From NCBI GenBank assembly GCA_045047105.1, contig JASFYQ010000170.1, positions 1-12,944 on the forward strand: DNA of 12,944 nucleotides, in the 5' to 3' direction. Position 1 is the stretch's first letter, and each line of letters starts with the position of its first letter. The notes beneath the pieces are model-generated. The model was not told the origin of the DNA. It worked only from the letters and a program-made list of their open reading frames with translations, and did no database searches. Source of the stretch: JADGAU01 sp045047105. Lineage in GTDB: Bacteria > Pseudomonadota > Gammaproteobacteria > GRL18. This document shows, piece after piece, positions 1 through 6,410 of this stretch. Made by a program: the position numbers and the translations under genes.

Positions 1-897
1 TTATCAGCGGATCCTGAAGCAGCTGATCAGGATGCATCCTTACTGCTGATGAAAAATGGTCAGATATTATTATCTTCCTTTGCATGGTTTCCTCTACCTG
101 CACGCCTTGCTCCCTTATTAAGGGAAAAAGGTGTGAGAATTAGTGGCAGCCCGGATGGCAGCGGCTGCCATTATATTATGTGGGGAGGTTTTACCCGCAT
201 TTCTACCGATCAGGGACGCTCCTGGTCAAAGCACAATTATTTACCACATCTGCCTACAGCAAATGATATTATCCCTGATAAAAGACACTCATCTGGCGGG
301 CCTGTTAGAGGCCAGGCAATTGAATGTAAAGGTGAAATTTTATTACCAATTTATAAATACCTGGATACATTTAAAACAGACACCTGCCATCTATATGTAT
401 CTAAAGATAATGGACAAAGCTGGATCTATCGATCAGCCATTGCAGCCGATCACCGCCAGAAAATATACTTTCAGGAGCCGTCATTAATTAGCTGTGATAA
501 TGGCAATATTATGGCATTTTTACGCACTGCAAATGCAGGAGACCAGCTCTATACTGTTATATCAGCAGACCAGGGAAAAAGTTGGAAAAACCCTGTTTTA
601 CGTGAACAAGTCATTGGTCATCCCACTCATCCATTAAAACTAAAAGACGGGCGGATTTTTATTAGTTATGGATACCGCCATAAACCCTTTGGAATTCGTG
701 CTCGATTAATGGATAAAAATGGTCAACAATTTATTGGCGATGAACTCATAATTCGAGACGATGCAAGCTGTGGTGATATAGGTTATCCCTGGGCAGTACA
801 ATTAGAAAATGGTGATATATTGGTAGTGTATTACTTTACTGCTGAGGATGGAATTCGTCATATTGCAGGAACAACCGTTGCTATAGAAAATATTTAG
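1..897 (+). CDS. Asp-box sialidase-like glycosidase, 5'-truncated by window edge
   Basis: The reading frame is open from base 1, so the gene begins outside the window. The ATG at 49 is probably internal, because the codons before it are already protein-like. At least 298 residues are visible. Three copies of the Asp-box motif S-x-D-x-G-x-x-W are clear (STDQGRSW at 202-225, SKDNGQSW at 400-423, SADQGKSW at 562-585), the hallmark of sialidase-type six-bladed beta-propellers. A QEPSL segment followed by a LRT segment (about 472-528) resembles the sialidase regions that supply a catalytic glutamate and an arginine. The HPTHPLKLKDGR and YPWAVQLENGD stretches are further blade-like repeats. Export cannot be judged because the N-terminus is missing. 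The gene converges on a pseudaminic acid block with a 29-bp gap (898-926), so a nonulosonic acid substrate is plausible but inferred. A propeller protein acting on another glycan, or a non-catalytic one, is the alternative. Confidence 0.8.
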   Translation, partial: LSADPEAADQDASLLLMKNGQILLSSFAWFPLPARLAPLLREKGVRISGSPDGSGCHYIMWGGFTRISTDQGRSWSKHNYLPHLPTANDIIPDKRHSSGGPVRGQAIECKGEILLPIYKYLDTFKTDTCHLYVSKDNGQSWIYRSAIAADHRQKIYFQEPSLISCDNGNIMAFLRTANAGDQLYTVISADQGKSWKNPVLREQVIGHPTHPLKLKDGRIFISYGYRHKPFGIRARLMDKNGQQFIGDELIIRDDASCGDIGYPWAVQLENGDILVVYYFTAEDGIRHIAGTTVAIENI

Positions 898-926
898 CCT
901 GGAGAGGGATGCTTAAAGTGAGCTAA

Positions 927-1622
927 TTATTTTAAAATCTGCCTTTCAACCTGAAAAACTTCAGCTGCATAGAGGCCAAATTGAGCTCCTCTTAATTTAG
1001 CCATATGTTCAATAGCCTGATAAGAACGGGCATGTGGAAAGTCTCTGATTTCTTTATCGTATATTCTTAAAGCCTGTTGTTTTATAGCTAAAAAATCAGT
1101 TATATCAACAACATGGTTCGGCCTGAATGTTTTTTGATTAGAGCTATTCCATTCAGTGCTTGAGGCCACTTCAAAACTATATATTTCCCGCACAAAAAAA
1201 TCAGGAACAGGCCTGCAAGCAGTCATAACGGCACGATAAACTAATTGGTGATCTAAATTTAAGTCATCAGAAAAATGGGTATAAATAGTACTGGGTTTCT
1301 GTTCAAAAATTACTTTTTCTATAAACTGAACTAAATCAAGAAATGGCAATACATCCAATCTTTGATCAGCAAAACCTAAAAATAGAACTTGTTGCAAACC
1401 CAATAACTGCTTAATATTTTCAGCATTTTCATAACGCCTGGAGATAGCAACCGATTGCGTCTCTATTGCTAATCGTGATGTTTCACCATCAGCCACATAT
1501 AAAACAGCCACTTTATCACCCTGATTAATGTGTTTGGCAATAGTACCTCCACAACCTATAATCTCATCATCCGGATGCGCAACTATCACTAAAATATTTT
1601 TTATTTCATTTTTTTTTGACAT
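927..1622 (-). CDS. PIG-L/LmbE-family N-deacetylase
   Basis: This 231-residue protein matches the usual size of the PIG-L (GlcNAc-PI de-N-acetylase/LmbE) family, zinc enzymes that remove N-acetyl groups from sugars. The signature AHPDDE lies at residues 15-20 after a hydrophobic beta-strand (ILVIV), followed by a glycine-rich GCGGT segment. A second metal/catalytic segment, THFSDDLNLDH, lies at residues 115-125. No signal peptide is visible, so it should be cytoplasmic. It is the last gene of the leftward block, starting 4 bp after the formyltransferase stop, so the two are almost certainly cotranscribed. Next to pseI and pseG, the likely substrate is an acetamido sugar intermediate or a finished nonulosonic acid derivative, but this is inferred from context. 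The family call is secure, the substrate unknown. No strong Shine-Dalgarno sequence precedes the ATG. Confidence 0.88.
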   Translation of the reverse strand: MSKKNEIKNILVIVAHPDDEIIGCGGTIAKHINQGDKVAVLYVADGETSRLAIETQSVAISRRYENAENIKQLLGLQQVLFLGFADQRLDVLPFLDLVQFIEKVIFEQKPSTIYTHFSDDLNLDHQLVYRAVMTACRPVPDFFVREIYSFEVASSTEWNSSNQKTFRPNHVVDITDFLAIKQQALRIYDKEIRDFPHARSYQAIEHMAKLRGAQFGLYAAEVFQVERQILK

Positions 1623-1626
1623 AAGA

Positions 1627-2313
1627 CTATTCTATTTTTTCAAATCTGACCTGAGCTTGCAATTGCTGATCCGATGACAGCTGCGCTTTTTCAAAGTGTA
1701 AACGATATCCGCCATAATCAATATATGCTTTGGGGTAAGATGGAGCATCTAACATACGAATATGATCGTAAACTTGCATAAGAGTTAAATTCTCGGGCAA
1801 AAGACTCATGGCTGCGGTTCTACGTTTAAAGTTAACGACTTCACCTTCACATTGTTGAGGCACGGCTTTTAGCTGTTGGATTATTATCTCTATTATCATT
1901 TCAAAAACCAGCTGACTGGCTTTTATATATAACTCCTCAGCATTGCCCTGTTTAAGTGATAAGTCCCTTTTTAAATAAATATCCCCGGCATCCAGCTCTT
2001 TAGTACAGCGCAGTGCAGAAATTTTAGTATTATATACTCCCCTGCTAATCAGGTTCTGTAGAGGACTCCCCCCGCGCCCATAGGGTAAATCGGTCATATG
2101 AAAAACAATACATTCATAATTCTGAAAAATCTCTTCCTTTATATAATACGACCAATGCGGAAAAAATATTTTAAGGGGATTAATTTGATTGATTTTTTCT
2201 AAATTAACATCATCTTTTTCACTGATTAAAAACCACTTATCCGCCGAATTATTTTGTAGCTTATCAAACAAATCAAAATTCCATTGCTGGCTGGTTATGA
2301 TTAAATAATTCAT
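1627..2313 (-). CDS. Formyltransferase-like protein, probable sugar N-formyltransferase
   Basis: This 228-residue protein resembles the catalytic domain of methionyl-tRNA formyltransferase and its sugar N-formyltransferase relatives, which transfer formyl from 10-formyl-tetrahydrofolate to an amine. The core FHMTDLPYGRGGSP (residues 71-84) parallels the family's H-x-S-L-L-P-x-x-R-G-x-x-P motif and keeps the histidine (H72). The LDAGDIY stretch (107-113) parallels the conserved LDxGD segment. The asparagine normally two residues before the histidine appears to be replaced by valine. It is shorter than true Fmt (about 310 residues), lacking the tRNA-binding C-terminal domain, so a small-molecule substrate is likely. 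The ATG is preceded by AAGGA about 13 nt upstream. It lies between pseG (115-bp gap) and the deacetylase gene (4-bp gap), which suggests formylation of an amino group on a pseudaminic-type sugar; that role is inferred. Confidence 0.75.
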   Translation of the reverse strand: MNYLIITSQQWNFDLFDKLQNNSADKWFLISEKDDVNLEKINQINPLKIFFPHWSYYIKEEIFQNYECIVFHMTDLPYGRGGSPLQNLISRGVYNTKISALRCTKELDAGDIYLKRDLSLKQGNAEELYIKASQLVFEMIIEIIIQQLKAVPQQCEGEVVNFKRRTAAMSLLPENLTLMQVYDHIRMLDAPSYPKAYIDYGGYRLHFEKAQLSSDQQLQAQVRFEKIE

Positions 2314-2316
2314 TTT

Positions 2317-2410
2317 AACTGATAAATCCTTAACAACAGATAGGTAAGATTAAAGAGTCTCAGTGTATCATAAGCAATAAAATTATTTTTTATTGTTATC
2401 AACTGATAAA
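2317..2410. repeat. 10-bp direct repeat bounding the pseG-formyltransferase gap
   Basis: AACTGATAAA occurs at 2317-2326 and again exactly at 2401-2410, 84 bp apart, close to both ends of the 115-bp gap. On the minus strand this reads TTTATCAGTT. It could mark a small inserted or rearranged segment, paired regulator half-sites, or coincidence. Confidence 0.3.
2375..2395. repeat. AT-rich inverted repeat in pseG-formyltransferase gap
   Basis: CAATAAAA and TTTTATTG form a perfect 8-bp stem around a 5-nt loop. It lies in the 115-bp non-coding gap of an otherwise tightly packed block. Read leftward, it comes shortly after a second hairpin, CTGATA/TATCAG (2403-2408 and 2422-2427), which begins 1 bp beyond the pseG stop. 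Neither is GC-rich or followed by a U-tract, so a canonical terminator is unlikely. They could stabilise mRNA or attenuate transcription. Confidence 0.35.
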
Positions 2411-2428
2411 ACACTATAAAGTATCAGC

Positions 2429-3424
2429 TTATTGCAATTGTGAAATAATCTGTGCTGCCCGTTTAGCTCCATTACCATCAACGCAGGATATTGCTAATTG
2501 GCTTTTATAGGCTAAATCATCACTACTAAGAGAGTCTGTAACAGCGGCTATTATCCTATCAATATTCGCCTCTTTTCGACAATCCACAAAGCTGCACCAG
2601 CCCAGTTGTTGATGTTCTTGAACTGCAAGCTGCTGATTGTCGGCAATTAATGTAAAAACACTGGGAACACCACATTTTGCCAGTTCAAAAACGGTAGAGC
2701 CAGCAGCAGATATTGCCAATTTTGCATTAGCAAATAACTGCTCCATATGCTTTTCATTATGCCGATAATTAATATTAAACTGGCTACAAAATTGCTCTAT
2801 TTGTAAGTGATGTTTACAACTTGCCCCAGTTACTACAATCAAAGGTAAAGCACTAAAATTCTGATGTATTTGTTTAAGTATGAGCAAGGTCAGTTGATTC
2901 ATATCTGAGCCACCCATGGTAAGAATAATATTTTTCCTCTGTACATAAGGCAACAAATCAACCTGATTAAAAACGCTTCTCATTAAAATATAAGCGGGGC
3001 CAAGATATTTTTTTGCCCTGGCTGCATATTTTTTATAAGGTAATTTATCTGCGCTGCTAACCGGGTTAAATATCACATCGGCAAACAGATATCCCCTATT
3101 GCATTCATCATCTAATAGCACCAGATTATTTGCAACTTTAGACAATTTTTCTAGCTCTATACTCGTTATATCATAGTTATCTACAATAATTGCCTGATAA
3201 AAGGATTTTTTGATCTGCTCAATTAATTCACTTTCATTTTCAAGATCAATAATCGCGTGCGGAAAAAAATCCTCTCGCTGATGACAATGTTTTACAGCAA
3301 AAAAACTTTTAATACCTAGCGCTAATAATTCATCTGCAAGAGCTTTGCAGCGCATAAAATGCCCAAGCCCCATTTTAAAACCACTATCCAGTCGAAAAAT
3401 AACTTGTTTTTCTACAGCAGACAT
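2429..3424 (-). CDS. pseG: UDP-2,4-diacetamido-2,4,6-trideoxy-beta-L-altropyranose hydrolase
   Basis: PseG removes UDP from UDP-2,4-diacetamido-2,4,6-trideoxy-beta-L-altropyranose, the step before PseI in CMP-pseudaminic acid synthesis. The 331-residue protein has the family's N-terminal RLDSGFKMGLGHFMRC motif (residues 11-26), including the GH pair whose histidine (H22) corresponds to the proposed catalytic base. A GT-B-type fold related to MurG is indicated by LGPAYILMRSVF (141-152), the MGGSD loop (170-174) and the nucleotide-binding SAAGSTVFELAKCGVPSV region (239-256). The start ATG directly abuts the pseI stop (TAA then ATG, no spacer), so translational coupling is likely and an independent ribosome binding site is weak. 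There is no signal peptide, so the enzyme is cytoplasmic. Unlike some clusters, no PseH acetyltransferase gene is fused or adjacent. Confidence 0.9.
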   Translation of the reverse strand: MSAVEKQVIFRLDSGFKMGLGHFMRCKALADELLALGIKSFFAVKHCHQREDFFPHAIIDLENESELIEQIKKSFYQAIIVDNYDITSIELEKLSKVANNLVLLDDECNRGYLFADVIFNPVSSADKLPYKKYAARAKKYLGPAYILMRSVFNQVDLLPYVQRKNIILTMGGSDMNQLTLLILKQIHQNFSALPLIVVTGASCKHHLQIEQFCSQFNINYRHNEKHMEQLFANAKLAISAAGSTVFELAKCGVPSVFTLIADNQQLAVQEHQQLGWCSFVDCRKEANIDRIIAAVTDSLSSDDLAYKSQLAISCVDGNGAKRAAQIISQLQ

Positions 3425-4477
3425 TTAACTAATCAAATCCCAACTTAGAGCAGTACCTTTAGTTACTGATTGTTTAAGCTTTTTACCCAATACGTCGGAG
3501 AAATGTTTTGGCTCCAAACCAAAACCCGGTCGAACAATTTTAATGTTTTCATTCGTTAAAATATCACCCATTTTAGCATCTTCACTGATATAAATTGAGC
3601 GGCGATATTTTTTTGAAAGTTGCTCATTTTCAGTACCGCCATAAACCACTTTCCCCACAGCATTAAATACTTTTTTTGACTCTTTTACCAGACTAGCCAG
3701 CTCTTTTGCATCAATAGAAAATTCAGCATCAACTCCCCCTGCATTTTTATCTAATACAAAATGTTTTTCAAGTAAACAAGCTCCCAGAGCAACACTGGCA
3801 AGAGCAACGGTATTACCAATACTATGATCAGAAAGCCCGATAGGATAATTAAATTCAGCCTGCATATCTTTTATAGTTATTAAGTTACTATCCAATGCAT
3901 TTGCAGGATAATTACTGGTACATTTTAAGATTATAATTTGAAAGTTATTTTGCTGCTCAATGGTTGTAATTGCCGCCTGTATTTCGGCTTTGGTGGCCAT
4001 TCCAGTTGAGATAATAATCGGCTTACCCGTTTGAGCTACTTTTTTAATTAAGGGCAAATCATTATTTTCAAAAGATGCAATTTTATAACAGGGCACATCT
4101 AAAGTTTCTAAAAAATCAACCGCACTGGCATCAAACGGAGAGCTAAAAGCACACATTCCCAGTGATTGAGATTTTTTAAATAGAGCTTCATGCCACTCCC
4201 ATGGAGTAGCGGCTTTTTGATAGAGTTGATGTAAATTATCACCATGCCATAAACTATCTGTTTCACTGATAATAAAATCACTGCTTTGGCAATCCAGAGT
4301 CATGGTATCTGCAGTATAGGTCTGTAACTTAATTGCATCCACTCCTGCAATGGCTGCGGCCTCAATCATTTGCTCTGCTAATTGATAATCCTGCTGGTGA
4401 TTGCCTGATAATTCAGCCACAATATAGGGCTTACAATTTTCACCAATTTCTACATTATTAATTATTATTTTTTGCAT
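3425..4477 (-). CDS. pseI: Pseudaminic acid synthase (NeuB family)
   Basis: PseI condenses 2,4-diacetamido-2,4,6-trideoxy-L-altrose with phosphoenolpyruvate to give pseudaminic acid. The 350-residue length is normal for the NeuB family. The TIM-barrel synthase domain (about residues 15-260) shows AELSGNH (21-27), KLQTYTADTMTLD (50-62), FSSPFD (111-116), ISTGMA (156-161), LKCTSNYPA (184-192), GLSDHS (214-219) and EKHF (237-240). H218 and H239 match the metal-binding histidines of NeuB. ELSGNH and the TADTMTLD stretch favour PseI over NeuB or LegI, which usually carry an EIGxNH-type motif. The C-terminal SAF/antifreeze-like domain (about 289-350) has RRSIY, RPGFGL and LGKKL. It is the first gene of the leftward block, with the divergent promoter region upstream, and it abuts pseG. 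No clear Shine-Dalgarno sequence precedes the ATG. Confidence 0.93.
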   Translation of the reverse strand: MQKIIINNVEIGENCKPYIVAELSGNHQQDYQLAEQMIEAAAIAGVDAIKLQTYTADTMTLDCQSSDFIISETDSLWHGDNLHQLYQKAATPWEWHEALFKKSQSLGMCAFSSPFDASAVDFLETLDVPCYKIASFENNDLPLIKKVAQTGKPIIISTGMATKAEIQAAITTIEQQNNFQIIILKCTSNYPANALDSNLITIKDMQAEFNYPIGLSDHSIGNTVALASVALGACLLEKHFVLDKNAGGVDAEFSIDAKELASLVKESKKVFNAVGKVVYGGTENEQLSKKYRRSIYISEDAKMGDILTNENIKIVRPGFGLEPKHFSDVLGKKLKQSVTKGTALSWDLIS

Positions 4478-4541
4478 AACTATACGACATATTATTTTAT
4501 TATAAATTTATAACTCGGGTGAAAGTTACTTGGAAAATGAG

Positions 4542-4570
4542 TTGGTTAGAAAATCAGTAAACGGTATAAT
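4542..4570 (+). promoter_or_regulatory. Predicted sigma70-type promoter for hflD (rightward)
   Basis: TTGGTT (4542-4547) and a perfect TATAAT (4565-4570) are separated by exactly 17 bp. The -35 matches TTGACA at 3 of 6 positions. Transcription would start near 4577, giving a leader of about 110 nt before hflD, and may continue into moxR and the Bat genes. Prediction only. Confidence 0.55.
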
Positions 4571-4572
4571 TG

Positions 4573-4601
4573 ATTATAACGTGTTCTATACGAATTTTTA
4601 A
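4573..4601 (-). promoter_or_regulatory. Predicted sigma70-type promoter for pseI block (leftward)
   Basis: On the minus strand a perfect TATAAT (4578 to 4573) has TTAAAA (4601 to 4596) upstream at a 17-bp spacer, matching TTGACA at 4 of 6 positions. The leader to pseI would be about 90 nt. A second minus-strand TATAAT at 4504-4499 lies closer to pseI but has a poorer -35 (AACTTT at 17 bp) and would leave a leader of only about 15 nt. Confidence 0.45.
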
Positions 4602-4685
4602 ATATTGAATTAAACTATTCAAACATAGAGCAAAATATGAACTTTTAAATAAACAGCTTGTCCAAACTAAAATTAATTAATAATC

Positions 4686-5351
4686 ATGGCAACAATTGAA
4701 GATAGAACTATTGCTTTGGCAGCGATTGCCCAGGCATGTAAGCAAGTGGGTCAAATAGCCAATCAGGGTAAATACGATCAAGATATTTTAACAACAGCAA
4801 TTAAGAGTATATTAAATACCGAGCCCAGTTCTACAGAGGATATTTTTGGCAGTATACATGCTATTCATTCTGGCTTACGGATTATTACAGAGTATGATTT
4901 TAATAAAAATATTAAGGACTCAGGATTTGATTCAAATTATTTAGGCCTTACAAAATATTTAATTACTTCATTGTCTTTAAGCCGAAAACTATTAAAAAAC
5001 CAGAAAATGTTAGCAAAATTGTCTAACGGCATTGATAATGCTAAAAAACAGAAACAACAACTTGAATTTCTTACTCCGGATGACCCGTATTCATCTGAAA
5101 AAAACATCGTTGCTAATCTGGCAGGATTATATCAGGGAACGATAAGTACTATGAGCCCAAGAATTCTAGTAGCAGGTAACCCGGTATATCTGGAACAGGC
5201 AGATAATGCTAACCGAGTAAGGAGCTTATTATTAGCGGCTATTCGTTCAGGTATTTTATGGCATCAATTAGGTGGAACACGATGGCAATTGTTATTTCAG
5301 CGTAAAAAAATAATTGCAACTGCAAGAAAACTTTTAAATCGTTATAACTAA
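4686..5351 (+). CDS. hflD: HflD-family protein (DUF489, formerly YcfC)
   Basis: HflD is a small, mostly helical protein of Gammaproteobacteria. In E. coli it binds phage lambda CII and affects the lysis-lysogeny choice; its general cellular role is not settled. The 221-residue length is normal. N-terminal ALAAIAQACKQVGQIANQG (residues 10-28), the SILNTEPSS segment (41-49), GLYQGTISTMSPRILVAG (147-164) and the C-terminal AIRSGILWHQLGGTRWQLLF (185-204) are the recognisable family blocks. The start is the first ATG after an in-frame stop at 4674-4676. No Shine-Dalgarno sequence precedes it. A sigma70-like promoter at 4542-4570 would give a leader of about 110 nt. The classical neighbours mnmA and purB are absent; instead it sits 36 bp upstream of moxR and may be cotranscribed with it. 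Confidence 0.9.
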   Translation: MATIEDRTIALAAIAQACKQVGQIANQGKYDQDILTTAIKSILNTEPSSTEDIFGSIHAIHSGLRIITEYDFNKNIKDSGFDSNYLGLTKYLITSLSLSRKLLKNQKMLAKLSNGIDNAKKQKQQLEFLTPDDPYSSEKNIVANLAGLYQGTISTMSPRILVAGNPVYLEQADNANRVRSLLLAAIRSGILWHQLGGTRWQLLFQRKKIIATARKLLNRYN

Positions 5352-5387
5352 GAGAATTAGAAATTGATTACAAGGAAAACCAGATAA

Positions 5388-6362
5388 ATGAGCTGTTTAG
5401 AACAAATTTTACAGGTAAAAGAAACCTTAGAACAAAAGATAGTAGGACAAAAAGCTTTTGTTAATAAATTAATAATTGCCTTATTAGCCGATGGCCACAT
5501 TCTGGTTGAAGGAGCACCTGGCCTGGCTAAAACCAAAGCCATTAGAGAATTAGGCAATCTATTACAGGCTGATTTTCACCGTGTACAATTTACCCCGGAT
5601 TTATTACCCGCTGATTTAACAGGTACAGAAATTTATCGTCCACAAGACGGCAGCTTTCATTTTCAGCAAGGCCCCTTATTTCATAATCTGGTATTAGCCG
5701 ATGAAATTAATAGAGCCCCCGCTAAGGTGCAATCGGCATTACTTGAAGCAATGGCTGAGCATCAGATTACCGTAGGTCGTGAAACTTATCCACTATCTAA
5801 ACTATTTTTAGTTATGGCAACCCAAAATCCGATTGAGCAGGAAGGAACATATCCCTTACCAGAAGCTCAATTGGATCGTTTTTTAATGCATATCAATGTG
5901 GATTATCCCGACAGTGAAGCCGAAAAACAAATTTTACATTTAAACCGCCAGGAAGCCAGTGAAGAGAATCAATCATCTACAAGCCCGGCTAAAATTGAAA
6001 AACTCAGTCAGGAAAGTATCTTTGCTGCCAGACAGGAAATTTTAGATTTGCATATGTCTGCAGAAGTGGAAAATTACCTTATATCCATTGTATTAGCAAC
6101 CAGAAACCCCGAAGCGTATGATAGCCAATTACAAAAATGGATTAACTACGGAGCCAGCCCCCGAGCTACCATTGCTTTAGACCGCTGTTCCAGAGCCTAT
6201 GCCTGGTTAAATGGTAAAGATTATGTTTCTCCCAGTGATATACAGGCAGTAGCCCCAGATGTATTGAGACATAGAATTCTGCTGTCTTTTGAAGCCGAAG
6301 CAAATGCAATTGATACAGACCATTGTATCAGCTCTCTTTTATCTCATATTGCACTTCCATAA
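5388..6362 (+). CDS. moxR: MoxR-type AAA+ ATPase
   Basis: MoxR proteins are cytoplasmic AAA+ ATPases thought to act as chaperones for VWA-domain partners. The 324 residues carry Walker A GAPGLAKT (42-49), Walker B LVLADE with the MoxR-typical INRAPAKVQSALLEAM extension (101-122), sensor-1 ATQNP (144-148), LPEAQLDRF with the probable arginine finger R164 (157-165), and the sensor-2 motif GASPRAT with R259 (255-261). A lid domain follows. The start is supported by AAGGA at 5372-5376, 11 nt before the ATG and one of the better ribosome binding sites here. It heads the six-gene Bat block (moxR, DUF58, DUF4381, batA, batB/C, batD), so it most likely remodels or activates those VWA proteins. That functional link is known for the family, not shown by this sequence. 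Confidence 0.93.
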   Translation: MSCLEQILQVKETLEQKIVGQKAFVNKLIIALLADGHILVEGAPGLAKTKAIRELGNLLQADFHRVQFTPDLLPADLTGTEIYRPQDGSFHFQQGPLFHNLVLADEINRAPAKVQSALLEAMAEHQITVGRETYPLSKLFLVMATQNPIEQEGTYPLPEAQLDRFLMHINVDYPDSEAEKQILHLNRQEASEENQSSTSPAKIEKLSQESIFAARQEILDLHMSAEVENYLISIVLATRNPEAYDSQLQKWINYGASPRATIALDRCSRAYAWLNGKDYVSPSDIQAVAPDVLRHRILLSFEAEANAIDTDHCISSLLSHIALP

Positions 6363-6374
6363 TTAAGAACATAA

Positions 6375-6390
6375 TAATAGCTAGCTATTA
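6375..6390. promoter_or_regulatory. Perfect 16-bp palindrome, possible operator, between moxR and DUF58 gene
   Basis: TAATAGCTAGCTATTA is identical to its reverse complement with no loop, 12 bp after the moxR stop and 20 bp before the DUF58 start. The shape suits a dimeric DNA-binding protein better than a terminator, since there is no GC-rich stem and no loop. A run of seven A residues (ATTATAAAAAAAC) follows. Function is not known; chance occurrence in AT-rich DNA is possible. Confidence 0.4.
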
Positions 6391-6410
6391 ATTATAAAAA
6401 AACTGTATCT

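Noticed and set aside
143..487. 114-codon + strand open frame inside the sialidase-like gene
   Set aside because: It lies entirely within the Asp-box reading frame, which has clear family motifs; the alternative translation shows none.
898..926. Bidirectional terminator between the convergent sialidase-like and deacetylase genes
   Set aside because: Only 29 bp, with at most a 3-bp GCT/AGC pairing; no stable stem or T-tract on either strand. The nearby ATTTTAAAAT palindrome (929-938) is inside coding sequence.
3425..4477. Legionaminic or sialic acid synthase instead of pseudaminic acid synthase
   Set aside because: The AELSGNH and TADTMTLD motifs and the adjacent PseG-type hydrolase fit PseI better than NeuB or LegI.
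5357..5557. 66-codon minus-strand open frame over the moxR start
   Set aside because: It is antisense to the moxR N-terminus and Walker A coding region, with no recognisable motif.
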